A DNA stretch of 64,000 nucleotides from Facklamia hominis CCUG 36813 (lineage in GTDB: Bacteria; Bacillota; Bacilli; Lactobacillales; Aerococcaceae), in contig NZ_JH932292.1 in NCBI RefSeq assembly GCF_000301035.1, forward strand, positions 920,857 through 984,856. The letters run 5' to 3'. Both the position numbers and the translations under genes were made by a program. Of the stretch, positions 1 to 9,046 are shown piece by piece (positions within the stretch are counted from its first letter, which is position 1; every line of letters starts with the position of its first letter). The notes below the pieces were generated by a model. That model saw only the letters and a program-made list of their open reading frames with translations. It was not told the origin of the DNA and made no database searches.

Positions 1-563
1 GGCACGCCATCGGCACGACGTCCTAAACCATCGACTACATTACGTAGTTGACGGTCATTCATGTCAACTACACGTCTCCAAACGACACGGTTAACATCGA
101 TGTCCAAAGCATTACCATGGTGAATATGGTTATCTAACAAAGCAGCAATTAAGTTAGTAGCCGCACTAATTGCATGGAAGTCACCAGTAAAGTGAAGGTT
201 GATATCTTCCATTGGAACTACTTGAGCGTAGCCCCCACCAGCTGCTCCACCCTTGATTCCAAATACAGGGCCTAAAGATGGTTCACGCAAAGCAACTGCA
301 ACTTTTTTACCAATTTTAGATAAACCATCGGCTAAACCAATTGATGTAGTTGTTTTACCTTCACCAGCAGGTGTTGGTGTAATTGCTGTTACAAGAATTA
401 ACTTACCTAAATTCTTGTGATCCATATCTAACTTGGTAAAGTCTAACTTAGCTTTATTGGTACCATAAGGTTCCAAAATATCGCTTGGGATATCTAATTT
501 TGCAACAATATCTTGGATAGGTTGCAAAGTGGCTTCTTGAGCGATTTCAATATCTGTCTTCAT
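1..563 (-). CDS. fhs: Formate-tetrahydrofolate ligase, N-terminal part (cut by window edge)
   Basis: ATP-dependent ligation of formate to tetrahydrofolate, giving 10-formyl-THF for purine and fMet-tRNA synthesis in the cytoplasm. The translated minus strand from the ATG at 563 begins [16 protein letters not shown] and contains the family P-loop region [18 protein letters not shown] and the conserved [16 protein letters not shown] block, both diagnostic of Fhs. Only about 187 of the usual roughly 555 residues are inside the window; the 3' end is missing because of the window boundary, not truncation. A strong AAAGGGGG ribosome binding site lies about 9 bases upstream of the start. No riboswitch was recognised in the 5' region. 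Confidence 0.95.
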   Translation of the reverse strand, partial: MKTDIEIAQEATLQPIQDIVAKLDIPSDILEPYGTNKAKLDFTKLDMDHKNLGKLILVTAITPTPAGEGKTTTSIGLADGLSKIGKKVAVALREPSLGPVFGIKGGAAGGGYAQVVPMEDINLHFTGDFHAISAATNLIAALLDNHIHHGNALDIDVNRVVWRRVVDMNDRQLRNVVDGLGRRADGV

Positions 564-917
564 TAAATCTATTTCCCCCTTTAGATAAATCACATAGATT
601 ACCTATGCATCTCTATCATATCATAAATTTTAAAAAAGGGGTTTAATTTATATCATTTTTTTAAAATAAACCCTGGCATTTATTAGAATTCCTTCACAAA
701 CCACGTTTTCAACTGAAATAGTTTTCTTTCAATCTTGAAAACAATGCCTTATCAAAGAGATTGAATTTTTTTCACAAAGTTTTTCAAGCTGTTTTAATAT
801 AAATACATTTTTCTTTTAAACAAAAAAAGACTTAACTATCACTCAAATAATTATCAAGATTGGTAAAATACTTTGACTAACAGTATGCTTAACTTATAAT
901 AACTAAGAGGTGTCATT
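564..917. other. Divergent intergenic region fhs / chrA
   Basis: About 350 bp of very AT-rich sequence between two divergently transcribed genes. It holds the fhs ribosome binding site at its left end and a good promoter for the chromate-transporter pair at its right end. No ORF, RNA gene or strong hairpin is visible in between. Confidence 0.6.
873..900 (+). promoter_or_regulatory. Promoter of the chrA pair
   Basis: TTGACT at 873-878 and TATAAT at 895-900 with 16 bases between, 17 bases upstream of the ATG at 918. The ribosome binding site AGAGGTG lies between the -10 box and the start codon. Confidence 0.7.
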
Positions 918-1478
918 ATGAAAAATTTTAAATTCTATTGGAAGCTATTTTATACAACTTTTCTTTTATCCGCCTTCACCTTTGGTGGAGGATATGTGAT
1001 TGTTTCTTTAATGAAGAAGGATTTCGTAGATAATTATCATTGGTTTGAGGAAGAAGAAATGCTAGACTTAGTCTCCATTGCTCAATCTTCTCCTGGAGCA
1101 ATCGCAGTCAATGCAGCTATCATTATCGGCTACCAACTAGCAGGCTGGCTAGGAATTAGCCTGACTGTATTAGCTACGGTTCTGCCCCCTTTCATGATTA
1201 TTTCCATCATTTCTCACTTTTACCAAGCATTTATTCAGATTCAATGGATCCAAATTTTACTAACAGGTATGCAGGTAGGCGTTGCAGCAGTTATTTTATC
1301 CGTCGTCTATGAGATGATCAAAAACCTGCTCCAGCTAAATCAAAAGGGACTGATGATCCTTTTAATTGTTAGCTTTGTGAGTATCTTATTCTTCGACATG
1401 AGCATTGTAATGATTATATTCACAAGTATTCTCCTAGGTGTCATCTACTCTTATTTAAAGGGAGGTCGAACGATTTGA
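918..1478 (+). CDS. Chromate transporter family protein, first half
   Basis: Short-chain CHR-family membrane protein of 186 residues; two such halves encoded side by side together equal the fused ChrA transporter. The signature block FTFGGGYVIVSLMKKDFVDNYHW near residues 21-42 and the SIAQSSPGAIAVNAAIIIGYQ motif near 53-73 are typical of PF02417. The rest is hydrophobic with about five or six membrane segments. The gene overlaps the next one by four bases, so the pair is translationally coupled and probably forms a heterodimer. Chromate efflux is established for ChrA of Pseudomonas; the natural substrate in fermentative Firmicutes is not certain. Confidence 0.88.
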   Translation: MKNFKFYWKLFYTTFLLSAFTFGGGYVIVSLMKKDFVDNYHWFEEEEMLDLVSIAQSSPGAIAVNAAIIIGYQLAGWLGISLTVLATVLPPFMIISIISHFYQAFIQIQWIQILLTGMQVGVAAVILSVVYEMIKNLLQLNQKGLMILLIVSFVSILFFDMSIVMIIFTSILLGVIYSYLKGGRTI

Positions 1479-2044
1479 TCTATTGGCAATTATTCTTAGC
1501 CTTCATCCAGATTGGTGCCTTATCCTTTGGTGGAGGCTATGCGGCACTTCCAATTATTGAAGACCTCGTTGTCAACCACCATGGCTGGATTAGTACTAAT
1601 GAGTTCTCAAATCTAATCACCATTTCACAAATGACACCTGGACCTATCGCTATTAACGCTGCTACTTTCGTCGGTCAGCAACTCGGTGGCTTACCAGGTT
1701 CTATGGTAGCAACCTTAGGCTGCAGTCTTCCTTCAATTATCATCGTGACCATTCTTGCTAAAGTCTATGATCACTACAAACAATTAGAACTTATGCAAGA
1801 CGTACTATTAATCCTTCGTCCAAGTGTCATCGCTATGATCGCTGCTTCAGGCGTCTCAATATTAATGAATAGTCTAGGAACTCCAGGACCCTTTCAATTA
1901 TTGTCCATGAATTTTCCCTTATTGATTCTATTTATTCTAGCCCTCTTCTTATTAATAAAATACCGACTCAACCCTATTTTGGTTATGAGTATCAGCGGCC
2001 TTCTCTATCTGTTCGGTCACGTTTTATTAGCTTGCATTGAATAA
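1475..2044 (+). CDS. Chromate transporter family protein, second half
   Basis: Second short-chain CHR protein of 189 residues. It repeats the family signatures: FGGGYAALPIIEDLVVNHHGW near residues 18-38 and TISQMTPGPIAINAATFVG near 49-67. The start is a TTG overlapping the TGA of the upstream half (TTGA), preceded by GGGAGGT at 1460-1466, so this start is well supported. Several membrane segments. The partner half is needed to complete the transporter fold. A strong bidirectional hairpin follows at 2104-2152. Confidence 0.87.
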   Translation: MIYWQLFLAFIQIGALSFGGGYAALPIIEDLVVNHHGWISTNEFSNLITISQMTPGPIAINAATFVGQQLGGLPGSMVATLGCSLPSIIIVTILAKVYDHYKQLELMQDVLLILRPSVIAMIAASGVSILMNSLGTPGPFQLLSMNFPLLILFILALFLLIKYRLNPILVMSISGLLYLFGHVLLACIE

Positions 2045-2103
2045 ATAAAGAATTCCTTTTAACGTCCATCTACTTTCTAAAGGGAAAATTATCTCATAAA
2101 AAT

Positions 2104-2152
2104 AAAATGTCCCCAAAAATTGGTTTTTTAGTCCAATTTTTGGGGACATTTT
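2104..2152. terminator. Bidirectional terminator, IS-end-like hairpin
   Basis: A perfect 20-bp inverted repeat (arms 2104-2123 and 2133-2152, 9-base loop) with A-rich left and T-rich right flanks, placed between convergent genes (chrA pair and the VanY-type gene). It would terminate in both directions. The arm contains CCCCAAAAATTGG, resembling the CCCCCAAAAAGTTGG hairpin at the left end of the IS3 copy at 57938. Confidence 0.8.
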
Positions 2153-2223
2153 TTAGCCTGCTTAACAGGATTATTTGAAATTATTTTAGCTAATCCTTAA
2201 CACTATTCCTTTTATTTTAAACA

Positions 2224-3060
2224 TTAGTGAAGATTTTTTAAGCCTTCTTTTTGCCGAGTAAAGTTATCCTCCAGACGATCAAGGTCCACTTGAGCTTGAC
2301 GATCTTCAAGTAACACTCGGTATTCTTCAAGCGTCAAATCTTCTCGCATCATAAATTCCGCATGAATTTTTCCAACATAACGAAAATGCCAAGGTTCATA
2401 GGCGTAAGAAGTAATAGCGATCTTATCCTTAGGATAACGTAGAATAAAACCAAATTCTGCTGCATGACTGGCTAACCACTGGCCCGCTAAGGTATTACCA
2501 TAATCAGGCACTAGATCGCCCCCTTGAGCTAACCATTCTTGATCAAGTAGATCAACGGCCAGTCCTGTCGAATGTTCCGAAGCTTGACTAGGGGCATAAA
2601 AAGAATTAACCCAAGCTCTAGCTTGCTGTTGGGTATACCCCTGCGATATATAACGGTCATAGGCTAACTGGCGATTTACGGCTTGGTTATCCGGCGATCG
2701 ATAGGCAGAAATGACTTCAAATCGATATCCAGCTTCCTTCGCTTGATCCAACCAAGACTGCAGAGCACGGTAAGCCTCTCTATTCATTTTAGTCCCCCAT
2801 GGCGTATCTACCAGGTCAAAATCAGCCCCTTTTGCTAATGCATGACTGGGATTAACTAAAACCAAAAAAGGGTCGCTTGGATCAGCTTCAACCGGAAGGC
2901 GGTCCTTGTAAGCTGCTCTTTCACTCGAAGAAAAATCAGCCAATGAAACTCCACTCCTTTGGGTTTGACCACTAATTCTCAAGGGACTACAAATGGTCAC
3001 ACAAAATAGGCAAAATCCTAGGGCCACCGTTGATCCCCAAGTTCCCTTCATCCAAGCCAT
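2224..3060 (-). CDS. D-alanyl-D-alanine carboxypeptidase, M15B (VanY/DacB type)
   Basis: Zinc carboxypeptidase that trims the terminal D-Ala of peptidoglycan stem peptides outside the membrane. A hydrophobic N-terminal segment (about residues 10-30) is a signal or anchor. The M15 signatures are present: SAYRS at 118-122, SEHSTGLAVDL at 161-171 (zinc ligands H163 and D170) and EPWHFRYVG at 222-230 (E222 base, H225 ligand). The start overlaps the stop of the upstream dehydrogenase (TAATG type), so it is the last gene of the polysaccharide operon. Placing a wall carboxypeptidase there suggests coupling of polymer attachment to wall maturation; vancomycin resistance is not implied because no vanHAX genes are near. 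Confidence 0.9.
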   Translation of the reverse strand: MAWMKGTWGSTVALGFCLFCVTICSPLRISGQTQRSGVSLADFSSSERAAYKDRLPVEADPSDPFLVLVNPSHALAKGADFDLVDTPWGTKMNREAYRALQSWLDQAKEAGYRFEVISAYRSPDNQAVNRQLAYDRYISQGYTQQQARAWVNSFYAPSQASEHSTGLAVDLLDQEWLAQGGDLVPDYGNTLAGQWLASHAAEFGFILRYPKDKIAITSYAYEPWHFRYVGKIHAEFMMREDLTLEEYRVLLEDRQAQVDLDRLEDNFTRQKEGLKNLH

Positions 3061-4382
3061 TATAAACGCCAGAAGGCATAGCCCGCCTTCTTAAAATGAT
3101 CGGCATCCAAGACCGACTTAACATCCAGGAGAACCCGTTCCTCATTTGGAAGACTCGATTTATAGAAAGCTTCAATTTGCTCATTGGTCAAGGAAGCAAA
3201 TTCTTTATGTGCTACCGCAAAAATAAGTGCATCGCAATCAGTGACTTGATCCATACTTGCTAATTCAACCCCATACTCTCTTTGAGCTTCTTCAATATCT
3301 GCCCAGGGATCGACAATAATCGGGTCAACGCCAAATGATTTCAAATAGTCAATAATGTCTTTAACTTTAGAATTACGCGTATCAGGAGTATGTTCTTTAA
3401 AAGTTAAGCCGAGAATAGCCACTTTCGCTTTAGGAACGACCTTCCCCGCTTTAACCATTAGGTTGACCGCCTTATCACCAATGAATTCCCCCATCTGATC
3501 ATTAATCTGACGGCCCGACAAAACAATCTGACTATGATAACCTAAATTCTCCGCTTCATATACGAAATAATAGGGATCCACTCCGATACAGTGGCCACCA
3601 ACTAATCCCGGCATAAATCCAAGAGCATTCCATTTCGTATTCATAGCTTCAATGACATCTAAAGAATCAATTCCCATACGATCAAAAACCAAAGCCAGCT
3701 CATTCATAAAGGCAATATTTATATCTCGTTGACTATTTTCAACAACTTTGGCAGCTTCCGCTACCTTAATACTAGGTGCACGGTGAACGCCCGCTTCAAT
3801 CACTAATTCATAGACTTTCGCAATAATATCAAGAGCCTCTTCGCTAGTCGCCGACACAATTTTTCGAATGGTCGTTAATGTATGTACCTTATCTCCCGGA
3901 TTAATCCGCTCAGGTGAATAGCCCACCCAGAAGTCTTGACCATGCTTCAAACCAGAAGTCCGCTCTAGTTCCGCAATACAAATATCTTCGGTTACACCAG
4001 GATATACCGTTGATTCATAAGAAATAATACTTCCCTTTGCTAAATTTTCTCCAACAGTTCGAGTGGCAGAAATCACCGGATCCAAATCGGGTGTCTTATC
4101 TTGCCGTATCGGTGTTGGAACCGCCACAATGATAAAATTAGCTTCCTTCAACCGACTTGCATCCGCAGTAAAAACCAAATCCGAATCCTGAACGGCTTGA
4201 TCACCGACTTCTAAAGTAGGATCAATTCCCTTTAAATATTGATCAATCTTATGTTGATTGTTATCATAACCAATCGTATCCACATGCTTAGCAAATTCAA
4301 TCGCAATTGGCATTCCTACATAACCTAATCCAACGACAGCAAGTTTAGCCTGACGTTTTAATAAATCTTCATATAAGTTCAT
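3060..4382 (-). CDS. UDP-sugar dehydrogenase (UDP-GlcNAc/ManNAc/GalNAc 6-dehydrogenase family)
   Basis: NAD-dependent four-electron oxidation of a UDP-(N-acetyl)hexosamine to the uronic acid, supplying an acidic sugar for the polymer of this cluster. At 440 residues it has the standard length. It shows the Rossmann motif GLGYVG at 18-23, the NAD/substrate region VAEAAKVVENSQRD near 207-220, and the catalytic cysteine C265 inside GGHCIGVDPYYF. The overall pattern resembles the TviB/WbpA/WecC branch more than UDP-glucose dehydrogenase, but the exact substrate cannot be set from sequence. Its stop codon overlaps the start of the VanY-type gene. Confidence 0.85.
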   Translation of the reverse strand: MNLYEDLLKRQAKLAVVGLGYVGMPIAIEFAKHVDTIGYDNNQHKIDQYLKGIDPTLEVGDQAVQDSDLVFTADASRLKEANFIIVAVPTPIRQDKTPDLDPVISATRTVGENLAKGSIISYESTVYPGVTEDICIAELERTSGLKHGQDFWVGYSPERINPGDKVHTLTTIRKIVSATSEEALDIIAKVYELVIEAGVHRAPSIKVAEAAKVVENSQRDINIAFMNELALVFDRMGIDSLDVIEAMNTKWNALGFMPGLVGGHCIGVDPYYFVYEAENLGYHSQIVLSGRQINDQMGEFIGDKAVNLMVKAGKVVPKAKVAILGLTFKEHTPDTRNSKVKDIIDYLKSFGVDPIIVDPWADIEEAQREYGVELASMDQVTDCDALIFAVAHKEFASLTNEQIEAFYKSSLPNEERVLLDVKSVLDADHFKKAGYAFWRL

Positions 4383-4439
4383 AATTTTCTCCTGTCTTTA
4401 TAGCGTTAATCTTATTATACGATTCCAAAATAAAATAGG

Positions 4440-5195
4440 CTAGATCCTTCGTAAAATTGCATGAAGGACATATTGACAAAAATAGTAACAACAAGGTATA
4501 AGTGGAAGCTGTTCCAAATGACGATAGGTATGCCAGGTACGCTTTAAAGCTTGCCATTTATTCGAAGATATAGAGCCCTTAACTTGTCGATAATCATTCA
4601 ACACTACATCTAAGCCATAAGCGGAAACCTTACGCGTTCTCATCAACATGAGCCAGGTGGCTGTATCCTGCCCCTTACGCACTAACGGCATTTGAAAATC
4701 TTTGATTATTTTTCGATCAAGCATAACTGTTGAACAGGCAATCGCCGTTTCCTTTAATAAACCGTGATAATCTAACTTTTTAGGAAGATCAACCCTTGAT
4801 TTCATCGTTTGGCCTGACTCATCCATAAAAGAAAAATTAGTATAAGAAAAAGCATATTGATTCGAAATCATAAAATCTAACTGTCGCTCTAATTTGTCAA
4901 AGTGCCAACGATCATCCGAATCAATAAAAGCCAAATAACGGCCTTTGGCCCTTTGCAAACCCGTGTTTCGAGCAACGGCCGCCCCTTGATTTTGATCCAA
5001 TTGAATCACCTTAATGCGAGCATCTTGCAAAGCCGCTTCTTGCAAGATCTTTAAAGAGTCATCTTGACTGCAATCATCTATCGCAAGAAGTTCCCAGTCA
5101 GGATAGCTTTGATTCCTGACAGACTCAATACTTTCCTGCAAAAAATCTTGGGCATTAAAAACTGGCATAACGATGGAAACTAATTGATTATCCAT
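4440..5195 (-). CDS. Family 2 glycosyltransferase
   Basis: Inverting GT-A glycosyltransferase of 251 residues that adds one sugar to the lipid-linked repeat unit at the inner membrane face. It begins SIVMPVFNAQDFLQESIESV (from residue 7), has the nucleotide-binding AIDDCS near 38-43 and the metal-binding DSDD at 92-95, followed by the RKGQDTATW acceptor region. The C-terminal end is hydrophobic and could be membrane-associated. It lies between the Wzz-like gene (16-base gap) and the dehydrogenase (57-base gap) on the same strand. Donor and linkage are unknown. Confidence 0.85.
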   Translation of the reverse strand: MDNQLVSIVMPVFNAQDFLQESIESVRNQSYPDWELLAIDDCSQDDSLKILQEAALQDARIKVIQLDQNQGAAVARNTGLQRAKGRYLAFIDSDDRWHFDKLERQLDFMISNQYAFSYTNFSFMDESGQTMKSRVDLPKKLDYHGLLKETAIACSTVMLDRKIIKDFQMPLVRKGQDTATWLMLMRTRKVSAYGLDVVLNDYRQVKGSISSNKWQALKRTWHTYRHLEQLPLIPCCYYFCQYVLHAILRRI

Positions 5196-5211
5196 ACCTT
5201 CATGTCACTCC

Positions 5212-6276
5212 TTATATAATCTGAATGATCTTCAAGCGTTTTGCAGATAAACGAGCCAAAGCCATCTGCTGTTTGAGCCATTCCTTCTCCGTAAGATTGG
5301 CATATATTAAGATCACCATCTCATCCAATATTTGTTCAGGTTGTGATTGGCTGAGATCATGATATAACTGAGCACTTTCAGGCAATACTTCACTGACCAG
5401 CTCCACGGTTTGTACCCCATTACTTGTTTGAGCAAGCACCCAGCGTTTTAATTGATGAGGGCTTTGAATTAAGCCTTGTAATACACCGGGAGATTGGTGA
5501 CGATCATAAATATAATGCTGATCCATTAGATCCCAACTATACTCAAAAGCGTAAGCGATCTTTTTATTAAAGAAACGGCCGAGGAACAAAATAGCAAAGC
5601 TTGCCATTGCACCCAATATAAAACCTAATACGCCATAAACGATATTGCCCTTTGCATTCCTTGACTGATAAGGGGTCAAAGTCTTTTCAGTAGGAACTTC
5701 TTCCACTAGATCCGTCGCAATCATTTCGCCTTGAGCAGGCTCTTGGATAACCGTTACCTTATTCGTCCCTAAAAAGGGTAGGGATTCTTCCTCAACTAAG
5801 TCACAATAAGCTTTAGCAATCTTGAGGTTGTCTTCACTCTTATCTGCTACTAAAAAACGCAGGGTAATCACATTCGACGACTGATCACGTACTCCGGCAA
5901 GCCCTCCTCTAAATTCATTCGTCTTGAACATTTCAAGAGCTTTCTCATCTTCCAACCATTGAGCAAACTTTACGCCAGTTTGAGCTTCAACCTTTTTCAC
6001 CATTTCAGGTGTGGAAAAATACTCATCAAAAATTGTAGCTGTCGTAAAAATAGATCCATCCTCCATAGTCACAATCATTTGAAAAGAGGCGGGTTCCTGT
6101 TGATAGACTTGACTCAAATGACGATAAGCCTCATCCGTCTCCCGATATAAAAAATGATGAATTGCATAACGCCCACCAATACTTATCAGTGAACAAACTA
6201 GGGCTCCCAACAAAATCCGCCATAAATTATTTAATGTAAAACGCCAAAATTCTTTAATGATAGTTACAATACTCAT
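5212..6276 (-). CDS. Wzz/CpsC-like chain-length protein with kinase-like tail
   Basis: Polysaccharide copolymerase controlling chain length of the Wzy-made polymer. Two membrane segments (about residues 18-36 and 212-234) flank an external domain, the standard Wzz layout. Unusually, a cytoplasmic tail of about 120 residues follows. Its end (LDEMVILIYANLTEKEW, from about 317, then KRLKIIQII) resembles the last strand-helix-strand of BY-kinase/ParA-like folds, but there is no Walker A lysine loop and no tyrosine cluster, so kinase activity is unlikely. The gene sits between the polymerase (11-base gap) and the GT2 gene. Confidence 0.75.
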   Translation of the reverse strand: MSIVTIIKEFWRFTLNNLWRILLGALVCSLISIGGRYAIHHFLYRETDEAYRHLSQVYQQEPASFQMIVTMEDGSIFTTATIFDEYFSTPEMVKKVEAQTGVKFAQWLEDEKALEMFKTNEFRGGLAGVRDQSSNVITLRFLVADKSEDNLKIAKAYCDLVEEESLPFLGTNKVTVIQEPAQGEMIATDLVEEVPTEKTLTPYQSRNAKGNIVYGVLGFILGAMASFAILFLGRFFNKKIAYAFEYSWDLMDQHYIYDRHQSPGVLQGLIQSPHQLKRWVLAQTSNGVQTVELVSEVLPESAQLYHDLSQSQPEQILDEMVILIYANLTEKEWLKQQMALARLSAKRLKIIQII

Positions 6277-6287
6277 GATTTCCCTCC

Positions 6288-7613
6288 TTAATAAAGCTGT
6301 TGGCTCTTTCCAATATTAGCTAGGTTTAAGCTAGCCGCTGCCTCAAGTTGTACATCTTGATCAATAATTTTAACAAAGGCGATAATTAATGCAAAAAATA
6401 CCCAATGCCATTCAATCAACATGTTATTCGCTGACGTGATTGATCCTAAGATAAAAACCAACAAGAAGCCCACCAAACAATACGCTACGTCCGCTTGGAT
6501 TCGATGCTTTCTTAGTGAAGCAAAGAAGCTTAAACGCCGTGTTAAAGAAAAATAACCCCAGACATATAAGATAAAAGGTACGACCCCAGTCGACACCAAA
6601 ATTTCAAGCCACCAATTATGCATATTGGTGATTTCATTAGTTGGCCAAAAGCCACTATTTTTAGCCCAAACCTCGATATTTCCTGCTCCAACACCAAAAC
6701 CATAAGTTTGACCTAAAAATAATAAGCCGTTACGCCAGATGTTCATTCGCTTAGCGTCTCCCGATAAATGAGCGCTAGGCCCAGATAAGTAAATAATAGA
6801 CGCCACTTTTTCTCTAATCTTGGGAACCAGGAGAAGCATCCCTATTGTAAGACCTACACCAAGCAATCCCTGTACAATTTGTCGCTTAGTAAAATCCCAC
6901 TTCAATGAACGCATTGCCCACCATAGACTAAAAGCCAGCGTACAGATCAAAGACATGCGGGAATCTGTTCGATAGATCAAATAAGTCGCCAATAGATACA
7001 TTAGTAAATAAATGATCCGTTGAATGAACCCTGATTTGATAAAGTACAAACAAGCACATACGACCAAATAAGCTAATAATAAAGTTGCATAATCATTCTG
7101 ATTGGCAAAAATTGTAATGGGGATACGAGTCATTGGTTGCCTAGCAAAGGTCCGATATTTATCGAGTTTTGTTAGATCTGCTAATAAATAGGTATTCGTG
7201 ATTATCTCAAAGTAGCCCCAAATAACCAGCGCCGTCATACTCCACCAAGCAGCTTGGAGAATCTGCTGCCACTTAGTCCAAGTGTCCACCCATAAATAAA
7301 AAGCTAAAACACTAAAAATACCCAGTGTCATCAAAAAAATAACCTGAAACCAATCCTTACCATCCACAGCCCAAAAACCAGACAATGCAGCTAGTAACCA
7401 CCATATTAAATAAATTAATAAAACTCGACTAGCTATAGAACGGGGTAAAAACTTAATTGACGGGTTCTCTGTCCATACTTGTAAAATTAAAATAGGTACG
7501 ACCCCTAAAGCTAATAATCGATAGAGGGTAATCTGAGCAAGTGGTGTTGGAATGGCTAAAATTTGTGATCCCATTAAAACACTGACCATCAGTAATGCAC
7601 AATATAAAACCAT
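6288..7613 (-). CDS. O-antigen ligase/polymerase-like membrane protein (Wzy)
   Basis: Predicted polymerase joining lipid-linked repeat units on the outer face of the membrane. The 441 residues contain about ten to twelve hydrophobic segments and the Wzy_C-type feature, a large loop with GVGAGNIEVWAKNSG and the tail NMHNWWLEILVSTG near residues 320-345, where H and W residues are typical of O-antigen ligase/polymerase proteins. The start at 7613 has a strong GGAGGGG site. It is flanked by flippase and chain-length genes, which supports Wzy over ligase. Sequence alone does not identify the polymer. Confidence 0.8.
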   Translation of the reverse strand: MVLYCALLMVSVLMGSQILAIPTPLAQITLYRLLALGVVPILILQVWTENPSIKFLPRSIASRVLLIYLIWWLLAALSGFWAVDGKDWFQVIFLMTLGIFSVLAFYLWVDTWTKWQQILQAAWWSMTALVIWGYFEIITNTYLLADLTKLDKYRTFARQPMTRIPITIFANQNDYATLLLAYLVVCACLYFIKSGFIQRIIYLLMYLLATYLIYRTDSRMSLICTLAFSLWWAMRSLKWDFTKRQIVQGLLGVGLTIGMLLLVPKIREKVASIIYLSGPSAHLSGDAKRMNIWRNGLLFLGQTYGFGVGAGNIEVWAKNSGFWPTNEITNMHNWWLEILVSTGVVPFILYVWGYFSLTRRLSFFASLRKHRIQADVAYCLVGFLLVFILGSITSANNMLIEWHWVFFALIIAFVKIIDQDVQLEAAASLNLANIGKSQQLY

Positions 7614-7624
7614 TGGTCCCCTCC

Positions 7625-9040
7625 TTAATTAAAGTCCCAATCATCGCTATTTTTCCAGATTGAATAAGCGGTTCTTATGGTTGGCCATTGTACAAACAAG
7701 CATGCCACGGCTAAAAAGAAATAATAGATAAATCGTTCATTCGAATTGATAAAAGCATTAACTAAAGCTGCTAAAAACATCAGCAAAATAGCCAAGACAT
7801 GTTTTCGTTGACTAAAATAAAAACCAGTCTGCTTAGAAAAATAGGTTCTAGCCATATAAAACATGATATAAGCTCCGCAAGACGCAAAGGCTGCGCCTAA
7901 AGCACCCAATGACGGCGTCAATAAAAAGTTGAGTCCGATACTTGGAATTAAAGCTAGAATTGAAACAAAAATATTAAAATAAGTTTTTCGAGAAAACACA
8001 ATTCCTAAGGTGGTTGTTTCAGATAATGTATACATAATATGAGGAAAACACAGTAAACCTAAAATTGCTTGAGCGGGACGGTAATGAGCCCCTAGCAACA
8101 ACATGATCACTGGTCTAAAAATTAAAATGGCAAAAAACATACCGGATAATAAAAGTAAAAGGGCATCTGAAATAAACTTAAAATGTTTAATCGATTTACC
8201 TTCTTCAAACCAGCGATAAGCCGTAGGCGTCCAAAATGTCGCAAAGGCAGTCTTTAGAATACCGATCACATTCACAATTCCCATGCCCGCAGTGTAAATC
8301 CCTAACTCTTGCTTAGTCGATAAAGAATTCAGTAAGACATTATCAACCATATTCAGAATCGAATTCAAGGACATTGCCAACATTAAGGGCAAACCAAATA
8401 ATAAAAGCCTTTTTAGAAGGTCTTGATCCCATTCAAAGTAGGATATCTGCAACAAATCTTTATAACGATAGAACAAGATTAAATCACCGATCATCTGGCC
8501 CCCGATGATGCCATAGACAATCACACGAAAATCACGCAAGCCCATAAAAATAAAGACCAGTGATAGCACAAAAATCAATAACTTTAATAGAATTGAAAAA
8601 AAGGAGTACTCCTTAGCCTTCTCCTCCATCCGAATCGCTAAAAGAACAAAGCGCTCTAGTATGACGGATAGTAATAAAACACAAGAAAGACTGATCACAT
8701 AGCCATAAGAATCACTAGAAAAAAGCCATTGCGCAATCGCCCCACGAAAAATAAACATTCCACCAGCAAGGATTAAAGCCAATAACAGCGGTATGCAAAC
8801 CGCTGTTTGAAAAAGTTGTTTTTTATCGTTTGTTTGATGATACTCTCTGGCAAAAGCTTGATCCAATCCTAAGTATAAAATGTTTGGAACATAGAGCAAC
8901 AAAGATCGAAATAGTCCCGATACCCCATATTGATCAGGCATCATCAACCGCGTCAAAATTGGAATCTGTATAATCGAAATCAAAGCTCCAATAACAGGTC
9001 CCAACGAGAAACCCAGTAGACGCTTTAAAAAATATTGCAT
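7625..9040 (-). CDS. Polysaccharide flippase (Wzx, MOP superfamily)
   Basis: Integral membrane protein of 471 residues with about 12-14 hydrophobic segments. It begins with a flippase-like stretch (GFSLGPVIGALISIIQIPIL, residues 10-29) and carries the family feature of paired six-helix bundles. It would move undecaprenyl-linked repeat units across the membrane to the polymerase encoded immediately downstream (11-base gap). The upstream glycosyltransferase ends about 6 bases before it, so the genes are co-transcribed. MATE drug exporters share the fold, but the cluster context decides for Wzx. Confidence 0.85.
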   Translation of the reverse strand: MQYFLKRLLGFSLGPVIGALISIIQIPILTRLMMPDQYGVSGLFRSLLLYVPNILYLGLDQAFAREYHQTNDKKQLFQTAVCIPLLLALILAGGMFIFRGAIAQWLFSSDSYGYVISLSCVLLLSVILERFVLLAIRMEEKAKEYSFFSILLKLLIFVLSLVFIFMGLRDFRVIVYGIIGGQMIGDLILFYRYKDLLQISYFEWDQDLLKRLLLFGLPLMLAMSLNSILNMVDNVLLNSLSTKQELGIYTAGMGIVNVIGILKTAFATFWTPTAYRWFEEGKSIKHFKFISDALLLLLSGMFFAILIFRPVIMLLLGAHYRPAQAILGLLCFPHIMYTLSETTTLGIVFSRKTYFNIFVSILALIPSIGLNFLLTPSLGALGAAFASCGAYIMFYMARTYFSKQTGFYFSQRKHVLAILLMFLAALVNAFINSNERFIYYFFLAVACLFVQWPTIRTAYSIWKNSDDWDFN

Positions 9041-9046
9041 AAGGAT

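Noticed and set aside
2224-3060. Vancomycin-resistance vanY
   Set aside because: It has VanY-type motifs but no vanHAX or regulatory genes are near, and it is embedded in a polysaccharide operon.
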